Below, piece after piece: positions 50,760-59,538 of a DNA stretch of 64,000 nucleotides. Each line of letters starts with the position of its first letter. The first letter of the stretch is position 1. The stretch spans positions 124,001-188,000 of the forward strand of contig JAFAFR010000098.1 in the NCBI GenBank assembly GCA_023423405.1, given 5' to 3'. Made by a program: the position numbers and the translations under genes. Source of the stretch: Bacteroidota bacterium (lineage in GTDB: Bacteria; Bacteroidota; Bacteroidia; Chitinophagales; Chitinophagaceae). Below the pieces are notes generated by a model. That model did no database searches, was not told where the DNA came from, and saw only the letters and a program-made list of their open reading frames with translations.

Positions 50760-51230
50760 TTATTTGTTTTGTTTCAGCAATTCAACGGAGGCATTGAGGG
50801 GTACGGCAGGCAGTGCCTTTTCCACATTTCCTTTGATAAAGATAGTTTTTGATTGGCCACCGTTGTATACCAGGGTGATGCTTTTTTCAAAAGGACCCTC
50901 GGAAGCGGCATTATAACCCACTTTGATGCCGGTTTTTTTGCCGGGCGCCACGGCGCCGGCCGTCCACTCGGGCGTGGTGCAGCCGCAGGAAGCGCTTACG
51001 TTTTCCAGGTGCAGGGAGTCCCTGCCCGTATTCGTCACTTCGAAAGTATAGGTAACGGGCCGGCCGAGCCGGATGGATCCGAAATCGTGCTGGTGTTCCA
51101 CCTGGAGGGGATCAGCGGCAGCAGCGGGTACGGCTGCGGGTTGCGCCGCGCCGGTTTGGGCCATACTGCTGGCAGTGGCCAGACAGGTGGCCAGGGAAAC
51201 GGCGGCGATCAACAGGGATTTTCTCATCAT
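50760..51230 (-). CDS. DUF1573 secreted protein (first of a pair)
   Basis: 156 residues from the ATG at 51230; a second ATG follows at once at 51227, and AAGGAA precedes both. Signal peptide MMRKSLLIAAVSLATCLATA, then an Ala/Pro-rich linker (AQPAAVPAAAADP) and a DUF1573 domain with HDFGSIRLGRPVTYTFEVTN, SASCGCTTPEW and GPFEKSITLVYNG. Clearly a tandem duplicate of the next gene (shared SCGCTTPxW and GPFEK motifs). Probable periplasmic or surface location. Confidence 0.9.
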   Translation of the reverse strand: MMRKSLLIAAVSLATCLATASSMAQTGAAQPAAVPAAAADPLQVEHQHDFGSIRLGRPVTYTFEVTNTGRDSLHLENVSASCGCTTPEWTAGAVAPGKKTGIKVGYNAASEGPFEKSITLVYNGGQSKTIFIKGNVEKALPAVPLNASVELLKQNK

Positions 51231-51247
51231 TTCCTTTAAACGTTGTA

Positions 51248-51255
51248 CAAATGTA
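51248..51255 (-). promoter_or_regulatory. -7 box of the DUF1573 operon (TACATTTG)
   Basis: Minus-strand TACATTTG matches TAnnTTTG and ends 17 nt before the ATG at 51230. Confidence 0.5.
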
Positions 51256-51407
51256 GCTATTGTGCCGGTTTCACGCCCATTGCTGCAGCACACGACGCAT
51301 GATTAACAAAGGGTTTACAAGCTGTCGGTTTATCCACCCCTTTTCCACCCCTGGCAGTGGAAGGGGCGGGCTATGCTAACATGTGTTCGCCTCCGGGCAT
51401 TTTCCCC

Positions 51408-51415
51408 TAGATTTG
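51408..51415 (+). promoter_or_regulatory. -7 box of the second fused E1 gene (TAGATTTG)
   Basis: TAGATTTG matches TAnnTTTG and ends 4 nt before the ATG at 51420. A TTCG at 51386-51389, 18 nt upstream, is a one-mismatch -33 candidate. Confidence 0.55.
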
Positions 51416-51419
51416 CCGA

Positions 51420-53813
51420 ATGGAACATCTTTTGGAAAACGACCTGCTGGCTTCCGAAAAGCTCAGTTTTGACCGCTTCCGGGAGGAAGTACTCCGCGAC
51501 TACCAGATGGCCTGTCTCAGCCGGGAAGTCAGCCTGCTGGGCCGTAAAGAAGTCCTGACGGGAAAGGCCAAATTTGGCATTTTCGGCGACGGTAAGGAAG
51601 TGGCCCAGGTGGTGGCTGCCAAATTTTTCCGCAACGGCGATTACCGGGCGGGCTATTACCGCGACCAGACCTTCGCTTTTGCCAGCGGCATCGCTACCAT
51701 TGAACAGTTCTTTGCCCAGCTCTACGCCAATCCCGATATCAACCAGGATCCCTTCAGCGCCGGGCGCCAGATGAATGCTCATTTCGCCACGCCCAATACC
51801 GATGCCGAAGGTAACTGGCTGCCGCTGGCCCGCCAGAAGAATTGCACCAGCGATATGGCCCCTACAGCCTCGCAGATGCCGCGGGCGGTGGGACTGGCTT
51901 ACACCTCCAAACTGTTCCGCCAGGTGCCCGCACTGCGCGAGCTGACTGAACTGTCGGCGAATGGCAACGAGGTCTGCTTCTGTACCATTGGCGACGCCTC
52001 CACCTCGGAGGGCCATTTCTGGGAAGCCGTGAACGCCGCCGGTGTGATGCAGATACCCCTGGCCATTTTTGTATGGGATGATGGCTATGGTATTTCCGTT
52101 CCCAAGAGCCTGCAAACTACCAAAGGCTCCATTTCCGAAGTGCTGAAAGGTTTCCAGCAAAGGGACGGTTCCAATGGGCTGGACATTTACCGGCTCAAGG
52201 GCTGGGACTATGCCGGGATGGTGGAAACCCTGGAGCCGGCCATCCGCAAGATCCGCGAAACCCATATCCCGGCTGTGTTTCATATTGAAGAGATGACGCA
52301 GCCGCAGGGCCACAGCACTTCGGGTAGCCACGAACGTTATAAAAGTCCCGAGCGCCTGGAATGGGAACGCTATTACGACTGCAACCGCAAGTTCAAGGAA
52401 TGGATCCTGGAAAATGCGCTTTGCAGTGAAGAGGAGCTCAGCGATCTGGAACTGGCCGCCAAGGAAGTCGCACGGGATGCGCGTAATCGCGCCTGGAACA
52501 CCTACCTGGAGCCCATCCGCGAACAGGTGCGCCATACCGCGGAACTGGCCGAAAGATTCCTGCAGCAGGCACCTGGCATAGACCCGCGTTTCCGCCGGCA
52601 GCTTGATAAGTTGCTCGCTGAAAAAGAACCGCTGCGCCGCGACGTGATGCATACCCTGCACCAGTTGATCCGCTACAGCCAGGGCAACGACGCGGCTTTC
52701 TGGCTCAAAGAATATTACAGGGACCTGAAAGCGCTCAACGCTTCCCTTTATAATAGTTACCTGTACAACGAGGGGCCGCGCAGCGCAGTCAAAGTGCCGG
52801 CCACGGCGCCGCAATTCGCTCCCGACGCCCCTGTACTCAACGGCTACGAAATACTGAACCGCTACTTTGACCGGCTCTTTACGGAAAACCCGCTGGTGGT
52901 GGCGTTTGGCGAAGATGTGGGACAGATCGGCGACGTGAACCAGGGCTTTGCCGGGCTGCAGGCCAAACACGGCGAACTCCGCATTTCGGATACAGGTATC
53001 CGTGAGCTGACCATCATGGGCCAGGGAATCGGCGCCGCCTTTCGCGGCCTGCGACCCATTGCCGAGATACAATACCTCGATTACCTGCTTTACGGATTGC
53101 AGCCCCTGAGCGATGACCTCGCCAGCCTGCATTACCGCACCTACGGTATCCAAAGCTGCCCCATGATCATTCGCACCCGTGGCCACCGCCTCGAGGGGAT
53201 CTGGCACAGCGGCTCGCCCATGGGCATGATCCTGGGCTCCCTGCGCGGCCTTTATGTCTGCACGCCGCGGAATATGGTGCAAGCTGTTGGGATGTACAAT
53301 ACGCTGCTCGCGTCCAATGACCCTGGCATTATGATCGAGTGCCTGAATGGATATCGTTTGAAAGAAAAATTGCCGTCCAACCTGCTTGAATACAAAGTGG
53401 CCCTGGGTATCCCGGAAGTGTTGCGTGCCGGCGCCGATATCACACTGGTATCTTACGGTTCCACCCTGCGCATTGTGCAGGAGGCAGCCGCACAACTGGC
53501 GGAGCTGGGCATTGATTGTGAAGTGATCGACGTGCAAACCCTGCTGCCTTTTGACATTCGCCATGCCATCCTGGAATCGCTGAAAAAGACCAGCCGCATT
53601 CTTTTTGTGGATGAGGATGTTCCGGGCGGCGCTGCTGCTTACATGTACAACGAGGTGATGGAAAAACAAGGCGGCTACCGCTGGCTCGATGTAGCCCCGC
53701 GCACGCTTACGGCCAAAGAGCACCGCCCGGCCTATGCCAGCGACGGCGACTATTTCAGCAAACCCAACCTCGAAGACATTATCGACGAAGTGCTGTCGAT
53801 GATGGCCGAGTAA
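51420..53813 (+). CDS. 2-oxoacid dehydrogenase E1, fused alpha and beta subunits (copy 2)
   Basis: 797 residues. The alpha half (~1-400) has YYRDQTFAFASGIATIEQFF, TASQMPRAVGLAYTSKLFR and the ThDP motif IGDASTSEGHFWEAVN...WDDGYGIS. A helical linker (~370-470) is longer than in copy 1. The beta half (~480-797) has VVAFGEDVGQIGDVNQGF, the ThDP Glu in IRELTIMGQGIGAAFRGLRP and the conserved LLFVDEDVPGG-like end. It decarboxylates a branched-chain or related 2-oxoacid for a lipoamide-dependent complex. The substrate is not fixed by sequence. It stands alone with its own -7 box. Confidence 0.9.
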   Translation: MEHLLENDLLASEKLSFDRFREEVLRDYQMACLSREVSLLGRKEVLTGKAKFGIFGDGKEVAQVVAAKFFRNGDYRAGYYRDQTFAFASGIATIEQFFAQLYANPDINQDPFSAGRQMNAHFATPNTDAEGNWLPLARQKNCTSDMAPTASQMPRAVGLAYTSKLFRQVPALRELTELSANGNEVCFCTIGDASTSEGHFWEAVNAAGVMQIPLAIFVWDDGYGISVPKSLQTTKGSISEVLKGFQQRDGSNGLDIYRLKGWDYAGMVETLEPAIRKIRETHIPAVFHIEEMTQPQGHSTSGSHERYKSPERLEWERYYDCNRKFKEWILENALCSEEELSDLELAAKEVARDARNRAWNTYLEPIREQVRHTAELAERFLQQAPGIDPRFRRQLDKLLAEKEPLRRDVMHTLHQLIRYSQGNDAAFWLKEYYRDLKALNASLYNSYLYNEGPRSAVKVPATAPQFAPDAPVLNGYEILNRYFDRLFTENPLVVAFGEDVGQIGDVNQGFAGLQAKHGELRISDTGIRELTIMGQGIGAAFRGLRPIAEIQYLDYLLYGLQPLSDDLASLHYRTYGIQSCPMIIRTRGHRLEGIWHSGSPMGMILGSLRGLYVCTPRNMVQAVGMYNTLLASNDPGIMIECLNGYRLKEKLPSNLLEYKVALGIPEVLRAGADITLVSYGSTLRIVQEAAAQLAELGIDCEVIDVQTLLPFDIRHAILESLKKTSRILFVDEDVPGGAAAYMYNEVMEKQGGYRWLDVAPRTLTAKEHRPAYASDGDYFSKPNLEDIIDEVLSMMAE

Positions 53814-53847
53814 CGGTCATGGGCAGCCGCTGCCATGCGCACTTTTC

Positions 53848-54672
53848 TTACCGCGTATTGTTCTGGTCTACGTAATCGACCAGCTTCCATACATCGCTTC
53901 TTACCAGTTTGCGGGTTTGATCGATCTGTGCGCTCAGCCGGATGTAGTCGATATTGTTCGGCATATTGTTGAAAGCTTCTTCGTATTTGGGATCGATGAT
54001 GGAGCGCGGGTTGTTGAAAAAGTTGGCCGTCAGGAAATCGCTTTCCGCTGTTTCTGAATAAGGAAGCAGGCGCTGGTACAATCCCCAGTCGGTCAGCGCA
54101 CCCAGTTTGATGCGTTCCTGGTGAATGGGATAATATATTTCTTTTTCCATGCGCACATAATCGTTCGCTTTTCCATCAAACGGTTTCATATAGTCGATCT
54201 GGACATAGCGCGAAACAGGCGTTTTGGTATTGATACCGCCGCGGTGTACATAAATTTCCCTTTTTACCAGGCTGCGGCAGTCCTGCATCTGGTTGCTGAA
54301 GTTCTGGAACTGCTGTGCCGGTGCATTGGTGAAAGCGGCTGCATAACTTTCTTTGAGGGTACTGGCATTGTCCACCAGTTCACCAAAATTACCGCTGATC
54401 ACCACCGACACAAAATCATAGGGCGCCAGTTCACCCGCCGGCATGATCACTTCGTAGAAATACCAACCCAGCACCTGTTTGTCGCGGAATTCTTTTTCCA
54501 GCATTTTGTGCATGTTGGCTTTAACGAGACTGGTATACGCATCGGTCTTGCCGGGCTTCACTTTAAAAAAGCTGATGGCCATATAAACCGGTGTGACCGG
54601 TTGTTGCGCATAGGCATTTCCTGCCAGGAGCCAGCAGGTAAGTAGGCTGATGAACCATATTCGGCGAAGCAT
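53848..54672 (-). CDS. Secreted protein of unknown function
   Basis: 274 residues from the ATG at 54672, giving a signal peptide (MLRRIWFISLLTCWLLAGNA). The mature protein is soluble alpha/beta: PVYMAISFFKVKPGKTDAYT looks like a dimeric alpha-beta barrel (ABM-like) strand-helix start, followed by VLGWYFYEVIMPAGELAPYD and a second similar half (PVSRYVQIDYMKPFDGKAND ... MEKEIYYPIHQERIKLGA). This suggests two ferredoxin-like/ABM repeats, an inference. No catalytic motif seen. It lies 68 bp downstream of yebC on the same strand. Confidence 0.75.
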   Translation of the reverse strand: MLRRIWFISLLTCWLLAGNAYAQQPVTPVYMAISFFKVKPGKTDAYTSLVKANMHKMLEKEFRDKQVLGWYFYEVIMPAGELAPYDFVSVVISGNFGELVDNASTLKESYAAAFTNAPAQQFQNFSNQMQDCRSLVKREIYVHRGGINTKTPVSRYVQIDYMKPFDGKANDYVRMEKEIYYPIHQERIKLGALTDWGLYQRLLPYSETAESDFLTANFFNNPRSIIDPKYEEAFNNMPNNIDYIRLSAQIDQTRKLVRSDVWKLVDYVDQNNTR

Positions 54673-54740
54673 ATGCAACAATTTAAGGGTGAATAATTAT
54701 TGCCTGCAGTTGCGGAATAGGGGCGGATGGGACAGATTTC

Positions 54741-55463
54741 TTATGCCAAGTTATGAAAAACTTTTTGCACGTCTTCGTCCTGCTCCACTTTATCTACCAG
54801 TTTTAAGAGTTCCTGGGCCTGTTCTTCGGGTAGGGTCACCGTGTTTTGTGGGATCCACTCCACTTCGGCGCTGATGGGCGTAATGCCTTTGTCTTCCAGC
54901 GCCTTTTGCATATTGCCGAAATCCGTGAATCCGCAGCGGATCACCAGCACCTCTTCGTCGTTTTCGCCGCTGCCCTCACCCAGTTCTTCCAGCCCAAAAT
55001 CGATCAGCTCCAGTTCCAGGTCTTCTGCGTTGAGGCCTTCGGGTTTGAGTTTGAATACGCCCATCTTCTTAAACTGGAAGCTAACGGAGCCGCTGTTGCC
55101 CAGGGTGCCGTTGCCTTTGTTGAAGATGGCCTTGATATTGGCCACGGTGCGCACGTGGTTGTCCGTGGCGGTTTCCACCAAAATGGCTACGCCATGGGGA
55201 CCATAACCTTCGTAGAGGATCTCTTCGAAGTTGTCCATTTCTTTTCCCTGGGCACGTTTGATCGCGGCTTCCACGCGGTCTTTGGGCATGTTGACCGCTT
55301 TGGCGTTCTGCATGCAACGACGGAGGGCAGGATTGGTGTTCGGATCAGGGCCGCCGGCCTTCACGGCGATGGCGATTTCCTTACCGATGCGGGTGAACTG
55401 TTTGGCCATCCGGTCCCAGCGGGCAAACATGGTGGCTTTTCTTACTTCAAATATGCGACCCAT
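54741..55463 (-). CDS. YebC/PmpR family protein
   Basis: 240 residues from the ATG at 55463 (MGRIFEVRKATMFARWDRMA), supported by a well-placed promoter. Typical YebC features: KAGGPDPNTNPALRRCMQNA, VNMPKDRVEAAIKRAQGK, YEGYGPHGVAILVETATDN, RTVANIKAIFNKGNGTLGNS, SVSFQFKKMGVF. Bacterial YebC proteins were named as transcription regulators, and some act on translation of polyproline stretches; which applies here is unknown. The start MGRIFEVRKATMFARW differs from the usual MAGHSKW and is the form seen in this phylum. Confidence 0.93.
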   Translation of the reverse strand: MGRIFEVRKATMFARWDRMAKQFTRIGKEIAIAVKAGGPDPNTNPALRRCMQNAKAVNMPKDRVEAAIKRAQGKEMDNFEEILYEGYGPHGVAILVETATDNHVRTVANIKAIFNKGNGTLGNSGSVSFQFKKMGVFKLKPEGLNAEDLELELIDFGLEELGEGSGENDEEVLVIRCGFTDFGNMQKALEDKGITPISAEVEWIPQNTVTLPEEQAQELLKLVDKVEQDEDVQKVFHNLA

Positions 55464-55487
55464 GGATTGAATTTGTTTTTCGGACGG

Positions 55488-55518
55488 CAAAATTAAACCA
55501 TCCCTTCCTGAATGCAAA
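55488..55518 (-). promoter_or_regulatory. Full Bacteroidota promoter of yebC (TTTG-N19-TAATTTTG)
   Basis: On the minus strand, TTTG at 55518-55515 and TAATTTTG at 55495-55488 are separated by exactly 19 nt, the consensus spacing for the primary sigma factor of this phylum. The -7 box ends 24 nt before the yebC ATG. The -33 TTTG is part of the T tract of the upstream terminator. Confidence 0.75.
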
Positions 55519-55545
55519 AAAGGAGTCCCGCTATTTGCGGGACTC
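55516..55545 (-). terminator. Rho-independent terminator after the amino-acid permease
   Basis: Perfect 9-bp stem GAGTCCCGC / GCGGGACTC (55523-55531, 55537-55545) with a five-base loop, followed on the minus strand by C and six T. It ends 47 bp after the permease stop. Confidence 0.88.
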
Positions 55546-55562
55546 ACACTTATATATTCCGA

Positions 55563-57188
55563 TTAATTAAAATCCTTGCTCTGTGGCAGGATCTCACCGG
55601 GACGATGGCCCGGTTCGTTGAGTTTACTGTTTTTACGGCTGTACAGGAAATACACCAGCAGGCCAACGATCATCCAGGCAATGGCCACTTTGAGCGTCTG
55701 GATATCGAGCGCTACGATCATACCGGCACAGATCACTACGCCAAGAATTGGCACCAGCGGCACCAGCGGCGTTTTGAAGGGACGGACGATATTTGGGTCG
55801 CTGCGGCGCATGATCCATACGCCGGCGCTTACCAGTACAAAGGCGAACAGGGTACCGAAAGAAGTAAGATCGCCCGCAACGCTGCCCGGTACAAAAGCGG
55901 CAAAGAGTCCCACGAATACGAAGAGGATCCAGTTGGCTTTGTAAGGGGTTTTGAATTTCGGGTGAAGGTCACCGAAAGCCCGGGGTATGAGGCCGTCGTT
56001 GCTCATGGTGTAGAAGATACGGCTCTGTCCCATCAGCATCACCAGGATCACGGAAGAGAAACCCGCGAGGATGGCAACGGTTACCGCGGTGGCGAGCCAG
56101 CTATAGCCATGCATATAGGTTTGGATGGCATAGGCAACGGAAGCTTCCTTACCGGCGGTTTTAAACTCCGACCAGTTGGCAACACCCGTAAGCACATGTC
56201 CGAACAAAATATAAAGGATGGTACAAACCACCAGGGAACCGAGGATGCCGATGGGCATATCGCGCTTGGGATTTTTGGCTTCCTGTGCGGCTGTGCTCAC
56301 GGCATCGAAACCGATAAAGGCGAAGAACACGATGGCCGCTCCGCCGAGGATGCCGCCATAGCCGTGCTTGAAGAAACCTTCGTGGCCGTGCGTACCTTCG
56401 GGGATCAGGTAGGGACTGTGGTTGGCGGGGTTGATGAACTGCCAGCCCACGGCAATAAAGATCAGTACGATGGCTACCTTGATGAAAACGATGATGGCGT
56501 TTACCATGGCCGACTCCTGGGTGCCCTTGATGAGGAGCAGGGTAAGCAGCAACAGGATCACGAGGGCGGGAGCATTCATGATGCCGCTGGTAACAGATAC
56601 CAGGCTGCCGAGGTTGGCCGGCAGCAGTTTGAATTGTTCTTCAGAAAGTACCAAAATGCCGTCTTTCGCTGTTTTGATGAAATCGGCGTTAAAGGCGCCG
56701 ATCTGCGCAATGGCATCGGTGCCGCTGACCCTGTGCAGCGATTCAAAAGGCGAGTGGCACCATTCATATGGTATTGCCCCTCCCAGCAGGTTATTGAGGT
56801 ATTCACTCCAGGCAATGGATACGGTGGCGGCGCCAAGCGCATATTCCATGATCAGGGCCCAGCCGATGATCCAGGCCACCAGTTCCCCCATGGTTACATA
56901 AGAGTAGGCATAGGCGCTTCCCGCGATGGGGATCATGGAAGCAAATTCTGCATAACAGAGCCCGGCAAAGGCACAGCCAATGGCGGCCACGATAAAGGAA
57001 AGCGTTACACCGGCGCCGGCAGCCTCTGCAGCCGCGGCGGCCGTTCTTACAAAAAGACCGGCGCCGATGATGGCGCCGATACCCAGCGCTACGAGGTTCA
57101 CAGCGCCTAATGTTCTCTTGAGTCCCTTTTCAGAATCGGCAGCTGATGCCAATAAATGAGTGAGAGATTTCTTTCTGAATAAACTCAT
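55563..57188 (-). CDS. APC-family amino-acid permease
   Basis: 541 residues with about 12-14 hydrophobic spans. The N-terminus LKRTLGAVNLVALGIGAIIGAGLFV is the substrate-binding helix 1 of cationic amino-acid transporter-like APC proteins (YfnA/CAT type), followed by AGAGVTLSFIVAAIGCAFAG and IPIAGSAYAYSYVTMGEL. The later IVFFAFIGFDAVSTAAQEAKNP is the conserved helix 6 motif. It imports amino acids by proton symport at the inner membrane; the substrate is not determined. It has its own terminator and is divergent from the dicarboxylate/amino-acid symporter gene. Confidence 0.93.
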   Translation of the reverse strand: MSLFRKKSLTHLLASAADSEKGLKRTLGAVNLVALGIGAIIGAGLFVRTAAAAAEAAGAGVTLSFIVAAIGCAFAGLCYAEFASMIPIAGSAYAYSYVTMGELVAWIIGWALIMEYALGAATVSIAWSEYLNNLLGGAIPYEWCHSPFESLHRVSGTDAIAQIGAFNADFIKTAKDGILVLSEEQFKLLPANLGSLVSVTSGIMNAPALVILLLLTLLLIKGTQESAMVNAIIVFIKVAIVLIFIAVGWQFINPANHSPYLIPEGTHGHEGFFKHGYGGILGGAAIVFFAFIGFDAVSTAAQEAKNPKRDMPIGILGSLVVCTILYILFGHVLTGVANWSEFKTAGKEASVAYAIQTYMHGYSWLATAVTVAILAGFSSVILVMLMGQSRIFYTMSNDGLIPRAFGDLHPKFKTPYKANWILFVFVGLFAAFVPGSVAGDLTSFGTLFAFVLVSAGVWIMRRSDPNIVRPFKTPLVPLVPILGVVICAGMIVALDIQTLKVAIAWMIVGLLVYFLYSRKNSKLNEPGHRPGEILPQSKDFN

Positions 57189-57315
57189 ACAGGTTGTGTG
57201 TTTTTAGATAAAGCAGTTTAGAAGCCCGTAAAATAGCGGTTTTCGGCCGATTATTTTGGCTGGGTCAGGATTTTTTTGAATTTTCGGCCTTCCATTCGAA
57301 TAACGCTTAACACAT

Positions 57316-58554
57316 ATGATGGCGAAACAAAACAGGCTCACTGTATATATTCTGGTTGCGATGGTATTGGGCGTTGTGGTGGGTTACCTGGTTCATGTGA
57401 ATGCCGGTCCGGCGTGGACCGACGGTTTCGCTTCCAACATCAGGCTGCTTACCAAGCTCTTCCTCAACCTGGTACAAATGATCATTGCACCACTGGTGTT
57501 TTCAACCCTGGTGGTAGGCATTGCCAAACTGGGTGACCTGAAAACGGTAGGAAGGGTAGGAGGCAAGGCCCTGCTCTGGTTCATAACAGCCTCCCTCGCC
57601 AGCCTGCTGATCGGGATGGTGCTGGTGAATTTTTTCAAACCGGGAGCGGCCATCCAGTTGGGAAACGTGGATACCAGCGGGGCCGCCGACCTGATCGGTA
57701 AAACCAAAGCTTTCTCCCTCGAAAATTTCGTGGACCACGTTTTTCCCAAAAGCATGATCGATGCCATGGCGCGCAACGAAGTGTTGCAACTGGTGGTGTT
57801 CAGCATATTCTTCGGTGTGGCCGCCACCGCCGTGGGTGATATGGCCAAACCCGTGATCAAAGCCCTGGACGCCGTGGCCCATATCATTTTAAAAATGGTG
57901 AACTATGTAATGGCTTTTGCGCCCCTGGGCGTATTTGGCGCCATTGCTGCCGTAATAGCGCTGAAGGGCCTGGAGGTCTTTAAATTCTACGGGCTTTACC
58001 TCCTGTATTTCCTGGTGGGCATCGCCGTATTGTGGACGCTGCTGCTGCTGGTGGGCTTCCTGATCCTGAAAGGACGCGTGCCCGAATTGTTGCGGCGTAT
58101 TGCACAACCGCTGCTCATCGCTTTCAGCACCACCTCGAGCGAAGCCGTGTTTCCCAAACTAACGGAGGAGCTTGAACGCTTTGGCTGCCGCGACAAGATC
58201 GTATCTTTTATATTGCCGCTGGGGTACAGCTTTAACCTCGACGGCTCCATGATGTACATGACCTTTGCCAGCCTGGCCATTGCGCAGGCCTATGGCATCC
58301 ACCTCAGCCTGGGCACCCAACTTACCATGCTGCTGGTGCTGATGCTGACCAGCAAGGGAATTGCCGGCGTGCCCCGGGCCTCACTGGTAGTGGTAACTGC
58401 TACCTGCGCCATGTTCAACATACCGCCGGAAGGCGTTGCACTGATATTGCCAATCGACCATTTTTGCGATATGTTCCGCAGCATGACCAATGTTCTGGGA
58501 AATGCACTGGCCACCACCGTGGTCAGCAAATGGGAAGGAGAACTGGAAGGATAA
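57316..58554 (+). CDS. Dicarboxylate/amino acid:cation symporter (DAACS family)
   Basis: 412 residues beginning ATG ATG (MMAKQNRLTVYILVAM). Typical GltP/DctA-type features are LTKLFLNLVQMIIAPLVFST, the serine-rich hairpin FSTTSSEAVFPK, the NMDGT-like FNLDGSMMYMTFASLAIAQ, and the C-terminal DHFCDMFRSMTNVLGNALAT with the Asp/Arg/Asn that bind Na+ and substrate. The Arg near the end favours acidic amino acids or dicarboxylates. About eight helices plus two hairpins; inner-membrane Na+/H+ symporter. It is first of a four-gene operon (gaps 9 bp, then two 4-bp overlaps). Confidence 0.94.
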   Translation: MMAKQNRLTVYILVAMVLGVVVGYLVHVNAGPAWTDGFASNIRLLTKLFLNLVQMIIAPLVFSTLVVGIAKLGDLKTVGRVGGKALLWFITASLASLLIGMVLVNFFKPGAAIQLGNVDTSGAADLIGKTKAFSLENFVDHVFPKSMIDAMARNEVLQLVVFSIFFGVAATAVGDMAKPVIKALDAVAHIILKMVNYVMAFAPLGVFGAIAAVIALKGLEVFKFYGLYLLYFLVGIAVLWTLLLLVGFLILKGRVPELLRRIAQPLLIAFSTTSSEAVFPKLTEELERFGCRDKIVSFILPLGYSFNLDGSMMYMTFASLAIAQAYGIHLSLGTQLTMLLVLMLTSKGIAGVPRASLVVVTATCAMFNIPPEGVALILPIDHFCDMFRSMTNVLGNALATTVVSKWEGELEG

Positions 58555-58563
58555 ATAAGAAGA

Positions 58564-59538
58564 ATGAAAAGAATTACCGGACTGTTATTATTGCTGGGAT
58601 TGTTTTGTGGAACGGAGATCCGTTCAGAATCAGGCTTGCCGCTGGTGGTATTGAACCAATACGAAAGCGCTCCCGAAACCGTTGAGCTCATCACATCGAA
58701 AGGAACCAGTGTTTATACGCCCGCCAGGGAGGGCCTGGTGCAGGTAGCCATTGACGATAGTACCGAACTGGTGCAGGTCACCGCTCCCCACCACGACACC
58801 CTGCAGTTCCGTTACAGCGAACTGCCGGCAGGGAAAAAGCTGGTGCTGCAAAAATATTTCACCTGGAAAGACCTGCTCAATCCCATGTTCTACATCAGCT
58901 ATGGCGGCCTCTGGCTGCTGCTGCTGATCGTGTTTGCGGAAACCGGGCTCTTTGCCGGGTTTTTCCTGCCCGGCGACAGCCTGCTCTTTGTGGCCGGCAT
59001 TTACAGCTCCAACCTGGCCCGGGAATTTTTGAAGCCTTTTGGCCTGCAGGCCCTTGATCATGAATGGGTGGACTTGTTGTTGCTGACCGGCCTGGTTTCG
59101 CTGGCCGGGATACTGGGAAACACCATCGGTTTCTGGTTCGGCAAGAAAATAGGCCCCACCATGTTCCGCTGGAAAGACAATTTCTTTTTTAAGAGAAGAT
59201 ACCTGAAGGAGGCCCACGATTTTTACGAAAGGCACGGCGGCGGCGCCATCGTATTCGCCCGCTTCCTGCCCATCGTGCGCACTTTTGCGCCCATCATTGC
59301 AGGCATCGTGGACATGGACCGGAAAAAATTCGCGTTCTACAATATAGTGGGTTGTATCGCCTGGGTCACCAGTATGATCTTTTCCGGACATTTTCTCCAG
59401 AAATGGGTGAAATCGCAGTTCGGCTTTGATCTCCGCGACCACCTCGAAGCCATCGTGATCGTGATGGTACTGGTGACCACGGCTCCCGTGCTCTGGAAAT
59501 TGTTCACCGGACGCGATGCTCCAAAAGACCAAACATGA
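58564..59538 (+). CDS. DedA family membrane protein with N-terminal extracytoplasmic extension
   Basis: 324 residues. A signal peptide (MKRITGLLLLLGLFCGTEIR) precedes ~80 residues of short beta strands (TVELITSKGTSVYTPAREGL, VQVAIDDSTELVQVTAP), then the DedA/VTT core from about residue 105: ISYGGLWLLLLIVFAETGLF, FLPGDSLLFVAGIYSS, GNTIGFWFGKKIGP and ARFLPIVRTFAPIIAGIVDM. DedA proteins take part in membrane lipid translocation, undecaprenyl phosphate recycling or envelope homeostasis. The N-terminal extracytoplasmic domain is not part of the standard ~200-residue family member. It ends with a 4-bp ATGA overlap into the MFS gene. Confidence 0.9.
   Translation: MKRITGLLLLLGLFCGTEIRSESGLPLVVLNQYESAPETVELITSKGTSVYTPAREGLVQVAIDDSTELVQVTAPHHDTLQFRYSELPAGKKLVLQKYFTWKDLLNPMFYISYGGLWLLLLIVFAETGLFAGFFLPGDSLLFVAGIYSSNLAREFLKPFGLQALDHEWVDLLLLTGLVSLAGILGNTIGFWFGKKIGPTMFRWKDNFFFKRRYLKEAHDFYERHGGGAIVFARFLPIVRTFAPIIAGIVDMDRKKFAFYNIVGCIAWVTSMIFSGHFLQKWVKSQFGFDLRDHLEAIVIVMVLVTTAPVLWKLFTGRDAPKDQT

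Noticed and set aside
51330..53723. A 797-codon open frame on the minus strand opposite the second fused E1 gene
   Set aside because: It is a codon-bias shadow. The plus frame has full E1 motifs, a promoter box and a normal start; the minus frame has no recognisable domain.
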